Shown here in pieces: positions 56,901 to 64,000 of a stretch of DNA of 64,000 bases. How positions within the stretch are numbered: position 1 is the first letter of the stretch; the number at the start of each line of letters is the position of its first letter. The DNA lies in assembly GCA_019828595.1 (NCBI GenBank), contig JAHQRK010000029.1, positions 496,001 to 560,000 on the forward strand, in the 5' to 3' direction. The position numbers and the translations under genes are program-made. Source of the DNA: Aphanomyces cochlioides (taxonomy: Eukaryota > Oomycota > Saprolegniomycetes > Saprolegniales > Verrucalvaceae). The notes under the pieces were generated by a model, which was not told where the DNA came from, did no database searches, and worked only from the letters and a program-made list of their open reading frames with translations.

Positions 56901-57359
56901 AGAATAGAGGTTCACTAACTCTACAATACAGTTTTACATGAAGATGGAGCGTTAGTATACTCTTCGTACTTCTGGAAAGGTGAGTTGGTATTTTCAGTTG
57001 TGATGAAAAAGGCGAGCTCACCTATTTCATCGCGATTGAAGATGCCAACTCACCATTCCTATCGCAAGTAACAATGCCAACCCAATTATCTTCGAACACT
57101 ATAGGTCTTCTCACCTTTTTTATCGCGATTCAAAAGTCAACTCATCTTTCCTGTCGCATATGAAATTGCCAACTCAACTGCCTTCACAAATACGATTAAA
57201 ATGTTGTCATTTTTAGTCAAATTTCGATTTTTTGTGTGGTTTCCCTCATCTGGAGAAATCGATCCAGAACCGATCTCTGCACTTGATTGGACATAATAAA
57301 CCAATGAAACAAGGCGTTGCAGAGGCACTGAATAATCAACAGCCTCTCATCCCGGCACG
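56901..57359. other. Intergenic, flank of mariner-like copy 2
   Basis: 57270-57300 (CTTGATTGGACATAAT) resembles the sequence before the copy-1 transposase (TTTGATTGGACAAGAT). 56980-57180 has loosely repeated words such as GCCAACTCA. No gene supported. Confidence 0.5.
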
Positions 57360-58182
57360 ATGAGCGCCATCGAATCCGCCTTATCGTAGCATGCTAGCAC
57401 CAACACTGTCATGCACTGCTTGTACGGCTACTTCTTCCTTGGGATAAAGCGTCAGCAGTTAGCTGTAGCATACAGCAAGCATGAACAAACGATTGCGAAC
57501 TGGATCTACAAGTATGAAAATACTGGAGGCTACCAAAGGAAATCATCGAGATCAAACACTACGTTTGCACCGCATGAAAAAGAATAGGTGGTAAACTATT
57601 TCAAAGAGCGACCGTTGTCTTTCCTGGATGAAGCCAAGGACGCATTTTGTCGTCGATTCAACAAATAAATTTCAATTTCGACTGTATGGAGGCTAATTCA
57701 CAACTCTGGCATGACATGGAAAGTGATTGAGCGACGAGCAATCCAAATCCACCAACAATATATATGTCGATTTGTCAATGAGTTAGACTCAATCACCTGG
57801 AGCCAGCGCAACATTGTGTTTCTAGATGAAGTAAGGTACTGCAAGAACAAAGTTAATCATCTGACTGTCTTTGACCTAGCTTTGATAACCATGGAATGCT
57901 CAGACGTCGTGGTTTTGCCATGACAGGTGAACGTGTTGTTATTAGAGGGGAGTTCAACAGGAAGCCTCGGATATCGCTCTTGTGTTTTCTATCTGCCGAC
58001 GGAATCTTAAACTATTTTGATGTGGAAGGAACCTTTGACAGTGGCAATTTCTTGCGATGCTGTACTACATTTGCCCAAGGTGGCAACGTGCAAATGTATC
58101 CTGGTTTGAACTCTGTATGGGTACTTGATGGCGCAAAAATTCACTTGATGACAACGATTTGGGATTCGAAATTAGATATTAA
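57360..58182 (+). pseudogene. IS630/mariner-like transposase, copy 2, with a 44-nt intron
   Basis: Starts with the ATG at 57360. It matches copy 1 along MHCLYGYFFLGIKRQQLAVA, GMTWKVIERRAI and NIVFLDEV (first Asp), with stops near 57390, 57585 and 57665. Right after LDEV a GT-AG intron of 44 nt (57836-57879) interrupts the codon that is continuous in copy 1; removing it gives SFDNHGMLRRRGF. The second Asp block VWVLDGAKIH is present, but then an internal deletion jumps to the C-terminal DDNDLGF, losing the catalytic Glu. Dead copy, partner gene still attached. Confidence 0.85.
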
Positions 58183-58201
58183 ACTCCTTTATGCAAAACC
58201 T

Positions 58202-58792
58202 TTATTGATTATTATTGTCTGCCATCGAAAAATCATAATCCACATCAGTGACATTGTCTGTCAACATTGGTGTAGCCAATTCAGAAGCTTGCAGAGGAGC
58301 TAAGTCGCGCTCCATGGCAACTAAGATTTCTCTCTTTGCGACTAGACTTTGTTGGAAAATAATGAGTTTTTGTAGAGCAACGTTCACAATGTGCTTGAGT
58401 CTTTCAAGCTCAGACAACGATACGTCAACAATTTCCAAGCTAGTACGAGTATTACGATGCAATTGAGCCACTCGTTCTTCGTGAACTGAAGCCGTTAAAC
58501 GAAGGCGCGAAAGAACATGTTGAGGAGGGTCTTGCAAGACACGAGACTTCCATGCCAGCATTGGAGGTTTGACGACATGAGTTGCCCAAAGCCGCCAAAT
58601 CGGAGGATCGCCTTGCCACGTGCTATCCCACTTGGCAATGTACTCTTGAATTATGCTCTCACTAGGAGCGCCAGATCGATCTTGGTTGCTAGCGGCGCAC
58701 GAAAACTGGGCTAGGGGAGGGCTATCCGGAGCTTGGCTGGTAGCGCCACAGGGAACCTGCGTACCTGGTGTGACACGAAAACAGACGAGCAA
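58202..58792 (-). pseudogene. Partner protein of the mariner-like element, copy 2
   Basis: Convergent with the transposase as in copy 1. Conserved blocks are NQDRSGAPSESIIQEYIAKW, PPIWRLWATHVVKPPMLAW, LVAKREILVAME and an acidic end. The N-terminal third does not match copy 1, so the 5' part is lost or replaced. The long open C-terminal frame here, beside a heavily damaged transposase, is notable. Confidence 0.75.
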
Positions 58793-59376
58793 AGGGTCCC
58801 CTGAGAACCTTTAGCGCCTGGGGTTTGGATGTGTCGCCGGAATGCGACGTCACGCACTGCCAGCTAGCTCTAAAGATGTCTCAATCGAGGACACGCCGAC
58901 GTAACAAGTACGAGCCGTCAAATTTCTATCGTCAACTAATACACCTAAAGTCATAGAACCATCATGACACGAATAAGTTTTGCCGCCTCCTTGTCTTGTC
59001 GCCTCCTTGTCTTGCCGCGTCTGCCGGCGACGCGCATGTCAAGACATAGGAAGCGGTTAGATCGACGCGTCATTGTCGTGCACGCACTGCTAACTCACCC
59101 CACGAGTGGTCTCGGGCAAACTGGGAATTGACATCGTGATTGGTCAGTATAATAAAATGAAATCATTCGATGTTGTTTACGACAAAACTACAAAACGTAA
59201 ACATTCCGGTTATATTCGCCTTTTTGCGGATGTCGGATTCTGTCGGAAACAATTGTGTGTCGGAATTTTTATGGTATGGACTCCATATCACATTGCCATC
59301 CCTTGTCACAATATGTCTTCGCCGTATGGCCTACCGCTGTCTGTCGGTTATGATTTACTGTTTAGCTCCAAATACA
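58793..59376. other. Intergenic
   Basis: 58980-59015 has a short tandem GCCTCCTTGTCTTG repeat. A 124-codon frame (59106-59480) starts without an ATG and runs into the 59377 repeat, so it is not supported as a gene. Confidence 0.45.
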
Positions 59377-59697
59377 CTGTAGACCGGTCTGCCGCTCTAT
59401 TTGAAATACCTCTATATTATAATATTCCGCATAATGGGTATATGTCATATTATAGAAGTATAGAAAATGGCAATCTGTGAAGTACATATCCTTCACTCAG
59501 TAACAGCAATCGACACAAAATTGAGTTTCCACGTGATGTTAAACCTCCAGACATAAAGCGGTTCGAAATCTTCTACTGAATCTGTATCAAGAATTGATGT
59601 TGTCGGCGGTTGTTTTCAAAGCAACTACAGTGTATCCAAATGAAGCACTTGCGCGTGCTATACACTAGAAATGAGTTGCCTTGAAGCATGCAAGTAC
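59377..59697 (+). repeat. Dispersed repeat, copy 2 (mate at 52893-53222)
   Basis: Nearly identical to copy 1 except for small insertions at TA sites: TACACTGTA at its left border (59373-59381) and TACAGTGTA at 59626-59634. It ends at a TA where a Tc1-type sequence begins. Confidence 0.9.
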
Positions 59698-60380
59698 AGT
59701 CTGGAACGAAATTATAGCCGCAACATGAGATTTACAGGTTGATCACCTTGTGCTCATGAGGTCGAGGAGCTGTGTGTCCACGTGATAGTGATGTCTCATT
59801 CTTGAACCTTAAAGCCATCTTGTCGAACTGAGGTGCAGTTCATACAGTGTACCTAGAAACAAAGAGAAAATCAATTTATTGATGGATCGAATTTATAGCC
59901 GCGCAACATCAAACAGCGCTAATAGTCGATTGTAGCGCCTCGCTTGAGAATCACTTGAGCCATTCGTGTCGACATGCTATCAACAAGAGTTGATAGATGC
60001 TCCTGGCGAATATTCGCCCACTCAACAAGAATACTTCGACGAAGCTCGTCGGCACTATCATATTGCCGACGGTTGGCATAGACGGCCCGAGCTAGGGCAC
60101 CCCAGACATTTTCAATAGGATTGAGATCGGGCTCTTCGAAGGCCAATGGATAGGTTTAATGCCCAAGTCACTAAAGTGTGACATTGTGAAACGTGAATGG
60201 ACGAATTGTCCTGTTGGAACCGATTTGTTTTTTCGGGATGTTTGGCTTGAATTTCTTCAAGAAAGGGCAGGCAAAAGACATCAATCGTCTCGCAGTATTT
60301 CATTGAGTCTTAATTTCCTTTTAGAAGCTCACTTTTCCATCGTAGGAAATTGCCCCCCCACACCATAACACTTTGTCCCC
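59697..60380 (-). mobile_element. Tc1-like element relic
   Basis: One end is CAGTCTGGAACGAAATTATA next to a TA at about 59695-59696, a Tc1-like terminus; a related AATTTATAGCCGC stretch recurs at about 59890. Inside are Tc1 transposase pieces on the minus strand. The outer end on the right is not recognisable. Confidence 0.7.
59919..60360 (-). pseudogene. Tc1-like transposase C-terminal fragment
   Basis: Minus-strand pieces in order: VMVWGG near 60360, RFQQDNSSIHVSQ (second catalytic Asp), then after a frameshift near 60140 DLNPIENVWGALARAVYANR (catalytic Glu block) to a stop at 59919. The N-terminal DNA-binding domain and first Asp are missing. Confidence 0.8.
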
Positions 60381-60457
60381 CCCAACCCGTTTAGATTACA
60401 CAAACATCAGCACTACGATACGATAAAGCAATTCATAATTATGCGAACGAGAACATT

Positions 60458-60545
60458 ATTGCTTCTGGCGATTGTAAACCTCTGAGATGAAGGCCACCTT
60501 TATTGCTTCTGGCGATTGTAAACCTCTGAGATGAAGGCCACCTTT
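60458..60545. repeat. Perfect 44-bp tandem duplication
   Basis: 60458-60501 and 60502-60545 are identical (unit starts ATTGCTTCTGGCGATTGTAA). Confidence 0.92.
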
Positions 60546-60785
60546 GATAGGGATGGCCCTATAATAAGCATATATGTACTATATTCATAAGTGAACGCGA
60601 CTACTTAGGTTGCATTTTGATGTACATGTAGTTAGGCTGCAGTGCGCGTAAGTTGGCGTTGCTTTAGGTAGAGTCGAATCCTATATTTGGTTAGCATGAT
60701 AAGCCATAATACATTGGTCCAAGGCCAGATTAAGTTAACATGCCGATTTAGTCTGTTTATATCTACCCTTAATAAATCATCGATG
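60546..60785. other. Intergenic
   Basis: Nothing recognised. Confidence 0.35.
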
Positions 60786-60898
60786 TTGCTTGAAATCAGG
60801 CTTATGGAAAGTTGCTTTATAATGGTAACGAGCAGTCTCATATCCGACTTCTTCTGGGCCCAATAGTTTGCGATGCATTCGCTTTGCAAGCATACCAC
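60786..60898 (-). pseudogene. Crypton C-terminal fragment
   Basis: Encodes CIANYWAQKKSDMRLLVTII and more on the minus strand, matching TIGRQKKSDMRLLVSFM of the Crypton at 54808-56900. It is a second, isolated trace of the same family. Confidence 0.65.
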
Positions 60899-60899
60899 T

Positions 60900-61189
60900 A
60901 CGACCGCGTTGTTACCGTAGTTCGTAAATTAAAAGTGTCCCGATATTATAAGTTGCAAGTGGTATTTCCTTTGAATTTCGATGAACATGTGATTGTTGAA
61001 AAGTATTACAAAAGGCAGGTTTCACTCAATCGCACACCCTACACAACAGATACCTTTCAAAATCTATATTATGAAAAATAATAGGTTTTCAAGACTACAA
61101 CTATTGGCTAATAAAATCCGATTATTAACCAATCAGAAACCCAAACAAATGAGAGCCATTGAGTTATTCAATCATTACCCTTAGCAGCT
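60900..61189. other. AT-rich intergenic
   Basis: 60910-60945 shares TACCGTAGT(T/G)CGTAAATTAA with 25692. No gene. Confidence 0.45.
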
Positions 61190-61535
61190 GGTTGACAGCA
61201 GTTGGTGAATCTTACAATGATAATGTCCACCAGCTATGCTCCACCAGCTATGCTATTAGAGATGGTTAATTGGCTATTAGATAGCCATTTAGCTTGTTCG
61301 CAGCAGTTGGTGTATTTGTCGATGATCGTGTCCAGAACCTGTGCTAGTTGAGATGATAATTTGGCAGTTAGATAGCCCAGTAGCGTGTTGGGAGAAGTTG
61401 CTACATCTAACAATGATAGTGACCAACTGCAATGCCATTCGAGATGCTTATTTGCTGATTAGATAGTCAACTGAATGTTTTACGCACTGCCGACACGCTA
61501 TGTAGTTCGTAGATAAAGACACCAAGTGGGTTGTT
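61190..61535 (-). repeat. 310-bp repeat family, inverted copy
   Basis: Inverted relative of 25960-26580 with about three subunits. Its outer edge (TATCTACGAACTACATAGCG on the minus strand) joins directly to the start of a secreted-protein reading frame. Confidence 0.8.
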
Positions 61536-61565
61536 TTTTGCTTCAAGAGCAGCAAGAAGGCGCAT
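61467..61565 (-). pseudogene. 5' end of a secreted-protein gene fused to the repeat
   Basis: The ATG at 61565 encodes MRLLAALEAKNNPLG and stops after 32 codons inside the repeat. Upstream, TCATTTTCGAATTTTCT (61574-61590, minus) is an Inr/FPR-like promoter at the same spacing as in the SSP genes. This looks like an SSP whose body was replaced by the repeat. Confidence 0.5.
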
Positions 61566-61573
61566 GATCGAGA

Positions 61574-61590
61574 GAAAATTCGAAAATGAC
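61574..61590 (-). promoter_or_regulatory. Inr/FPR-like core promoter of the truncated SSP
   Basis: TCATTTT plus GAATTTTCT on the minus strand, 8 nt before the ATG at 61565. Confidence 0.5.
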
Positions 61591-62826
61591 TGGTCAATCG
61601 CCGTTTGGGACGTTTGCGTGTTGGGGTTTGACTTGCTTATGCCGGATCAAGCCAACTTTTCCAATTACTTCGAGCAAGGACAAGAACCATTACACATTTA
61701 CAACGACTTGAAAGCACTTCTTCTCTTCTCCTTGACAGTAAAAAGAAACAACAAAAGATCCACTGGTGGCAGCTTACACGAAGTATACGAAACAAATCCT
61801 CGCTGTCCAAAACTACCACTACAGTCATCGAAAAGCCGACTGCTTGATCAACTAGATGAGAAATTGGACCAGCAAGTCCGTCTGAGTTTGTTGTCGTGCT
61901 TAGATTTATACCAATACAACACCGACTTGGGAATCTGGACGTGCAATGCCCTGTCGACACAGCAGCTGGGAGGGCTTTTAATCGGAATTAGAATAGTGTT
62001 GGAGAATGTCTCGTCTTTGACGACTACATGCGAACAACTTAGTCTTTAGTGTCTAGATTAATGAGTTTAGTTGACGACAGAGCGAAGGGGGTGGGGGCTT
62101 TGACAGAAGATTGGGGCAGTGGGGGGGGGAACTTCTTCAATGCTGTTCCTGGCTTTGAGATTTTTATACTTGTCGTCTTGTGTAATACGATCGCAATGTC
62201 GTGATGTCTTTCCCATCTATCTCAATGTCGCACGCCATGTCCAGTCGTCACTTTTTCTGACTGCCGGGATGGAATCATCAACTCAATTTGCTTCTTTAGA
62301 GTGGCCAACTTGCAGGTTGAATGCTAATAGCATCTCAAATTCAATCGATCCCGCATCTTGCAAACACAGTTTACCTTTATAAAAAGATTAACTGAATCAA
62401 AAATGGCCACTAATACATTCCTGGTTGGTATGAAACGCTAATGACACGCTTTTTCGAGTTTGCGTCAGGGCGCAATCATAAAGTAAGTACCTTTGTGCAT
62501 ATATATGTAATCGACATATTCAGTCGAGATGTAGTCGTCCAAGGCTGCGACTAGTCCAAGGTAGTAGCAACTAAGTTTAGAGATTGTATTCGACATGTTT
62601 TCAATTTGCAAGATTATATCTGTTGCATTCTCAACTGTATACCAAGCAGGTTTTCAGCGATGAACCTTTCGGTATTGAAGCTATATTTATTAGTTTCAAG
62701 CACTGTGGAAGCAAAATTTCAATCTAAAACATCCCCAAGACACGGCCAGTTTCATAAAAGATGTGTATTTGTTTAATGCAGGACTCCATGTATCAACAGA
62801 CAATTGAGAGGAAGATCCGGTGTCAC
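61591..62826. other. Intergenic
   Basis: A plus-strand open frame (ATG at 61564 to 62049, 161 codons) overlaps the SSP promoter region on the other strand and shows no domain, so I do not call it. 62121-62129 is a run of nine G. No other feature recognised. Confidence 0.4.
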
Positions 62827-63696
62827 TTAGTTTTCAGCGGTTTCAGCAGCAGCAGCGCGACGGCGGCGAGATCCACCGCTGCGGTGACCACGGCCACGGC
62901 CACGACCACGCTTGGAACGACGGGAGCCAGAAAAGTCGTTTTCGTCAGCGGCGAAGTCGTTTTCAGCAGCGCCTTGAGCGGCACCTTGCGCACCAGCAGC
63001 ACCGAAACGACCAACTGCACGGGCGAACTGACCAGCAACACGCATGCGGTTAGCGGGGTTAGCGCTCAAGCGACCATTGCGAACAAAGCGGTTCTCGGCC
63101 ATCATTTCACGCGTTTCGCCAGAGTCGTTTTCGTCAGCATCGTTTTCATCGGCAGCAGCGTCGTTTTCATCGGCAGCAGCGTCGTTTTCACCGCCTTTAG
63201 CAGCACCTTGGGCCGCACCTTGAGCAGCACCGGCACCGAAACGACCAGCAGCACGGGCGAATTGACCAGCACCGCGCATGCGGTTAAGGCGTGGCCCCGC
63301 GCGGTTTGGGCGACCACCAATCAATTCACGTTCTTCGCCAGCGGCTTCCACTTCGACAAGGCCACGGCGAGATCCACGGCGGCCACGACCACGGCTACGC
63401 TTGGAGCGACGAGAGCCCGAAAAGTCGTTTTCATCCGCGGCAAAGTCGTTTTCGTCCATTTGGTTCACTTGGTTTTGGACATACGTGTTGAGGGCACCAC
63501 CTGCAATGTTACCAGCAGCTTGGCCAAGAGCAGCACCGGTGCCGCTCCCACGACGAGAGCCACCGCGGGAGCCACCACGGCCACGGCGCATGGCCAACAA
63601 AGCGCGCGTGGCATCAGTGTTGATAGGTTCGCTGGGATGTTCGTGGCTGTAAGCCAAGGCAGTAGCGGCAAGGAAGAGAGGGATCAAGACGCGCAT
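62827..63696 (-). CDS. Small secreted RGG/DEND-repeat protein (SSP-D)
   Basis: 289 aa from the ATG at 63696; signal peptide MRVLIPLFLAATALA. The mature protein has RALL at 31-34, an Arg/Gly stretch (RRGRGGSRGGSRRG, 37-50), a glycine-zipper-like part (52-69), the unit DENDFAADENDFSGSRRSKR (81-100) followed by RG repeats, GEEREL at 120-125, NRMRGAGQFARAAGRFG (138-154), acidic ENDAAAD repeats encoded by 21-bp DNA repeats, then second copies of GQFARA(V)GRFG (222-232) and of the DEND..RRSKR unit (247-263) with another RG tail. The doubled layout suggests internal duplication. RRSKR could be a Kex2-like site; RG tracts suggest RNA binding or nuclear entry. Function unknown. Confidence 0.85.
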   Translation of the reverse strand: MRVLIPLFLAATALAYSHEHPSEPINTDATRALLAMRRGRGGSRGGSRRGSGTGAALGQAAGNIAGGALNTYVQNQVNQMDENDFAADENDFSGSRRSKRSRGRGRRGSRRGLVEVEAAGEERELIGGRPNRAGPRLNRMRGAGQFARAAGRFGAGAAQGAAQGAAKGGENDAAADENDAAADENDADENDSGETREMMAENRFVRNGRLSANPANRMRVAGQFARAVGRFGAAGAQGAAQGAAENDFAADENDFSGSRRSKRGRGRGRGHRSGGSRRRRAAAAETAEN

Positions 63697-63710
63697 GTTG
63701 AGGATGGACG

Positions 63711-63727
63711 AGGCAAATTGAATTATG
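63711..63727 (-). promoter_or_regulatory. Inr/FPR-like core promoter of SSP-D
   Basis: Minus-strand TCATAATTCAATTTGCC: the flanking half fits CAWTTTNYY exactly, the initiator half deviates. 14 nt from the ATG. Confidence 0.5.
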
Positions 63728-64000
63728 ATGCTTGGAGACTCCCTTCAATTGGGGGGAGCCTTGCAAGATTCTGTCGCCAAATTGAGAGCGCAATTACCGA
63801 CACAGCGAACGTGCCGAGAAGTTGACCAATGTGCAATTCGAAGTCCATCTGCATCGCAACGAAATGACGGGCAGTCAAAGGACTGTGGGAGATCGATGCT
63901 GTTCGTACTCAACTTGAATAATTAGATAATAATTCAAATATTTCAGGAACTGGAAGTCGATTTTTGGAGGATTTCACAACTGGATCGAACTACGAAGGGG
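63728..64000. other. Intergenic right edge
   Basis: Upstream flank of SSP-D; nothing else recognised. Confidence 0.4.

Noticed and set aside
59106..59480. 124-codon frame reaching into a dispersed repeat
   Set aside because: No ATG start, and its C terminus is repeat-derived and shared with 52893-53014.
61564..62049. 161-codon plus-strand frame
   Set aside because: Overlaps the promoter of a truncated SSP on the other strand; no domain recognised and no paralogue in the window.

Overview
The window looks like a gene-poor, transposon-packed stretch of an oomycete genome. The best single argument is the promoter of the small secreted protein (SSP) genes. Seven or more have, about 10-25 nt before the ATG, an Inr-like TCATTYY followed at once by an FPR-like CAATTTNYY, the core-promoter pair known from oomycetes. 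Signal-peptide proteins with glycine zippers or RGG tails, a Crypton-type tyrosine recombinase and 41-48 nt introns fit the same picture. The closest parallel I can name is the SSP clusters of Aphanomyces (Saprolegniales). I could run no search, so the genus is inference. I saw no rRNA, tRNA or housekeeping gene.

Layout. 0.4-2 kb: a pogo-type element with intact ends. 2.3-6.8 kb: three tandem glycine-zipper SSP genes on the minus strand, the third cut by a nonsense codon. 8.25-12.7 kb: a Mutator-like element with 97-bp terminal inverted repeats (TIRs) and a 10-bp target-site duplication (TSD). 13.7-18.1 kb: a fourth glycine-zipper SSP and several SSP relics. 19.5-24.4 kb: a second pogo-type transposase with introns, then an IS630/mariner-like transposase with a convergent partner gene. 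26-33 kb: a third kind of SSP locus, split by a Ty3/gypsy chromodomain retrotransposon whose two LTRs look identical. 33.4-49.85 kb: a nest. A non-autonomous hAT-like element (8-bp TSD) holds a mariner element, a 10.7-kb Ty3/gypsy element and a 5'-truncated LINE, each with its own target duplication. 50.5-52.4 kb: an intact RGG-tail SSP with a foldback MITE in its upstream region. 53-61 kb: repeats, a 108-bp inverted repeat, a decayed Crypton, a second decayed copy of the mariner/partner pair and Tc1 relics. 62.8-63.7 kb: a 289-aa RGG/DEND-repeat SSP.

Probably functional host genes are few: the SSPs at 2323, 4296, 13715, 51290 and 62827. They share signal peptide, promoter layout and, in most, an RxLR-like tetrapeptide 30-60 residues from the start, which suggests a secreted effector-like family growing by duplication and decaying by nonsense, frameshift and insertion.

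The two observations I rate highest are a spliced antisense gene inside the 10.7-kb Ty3/gypsy element (44186-45741, minus) and a conserved second gene that accompanies an IS630/mariner-like transposase in both copies (22.2-24.4 kb and 57.4-58.8 kb). Many coding regions carry single-base frameshifts, some at homopolymers, so part of the decay may be assembly error.
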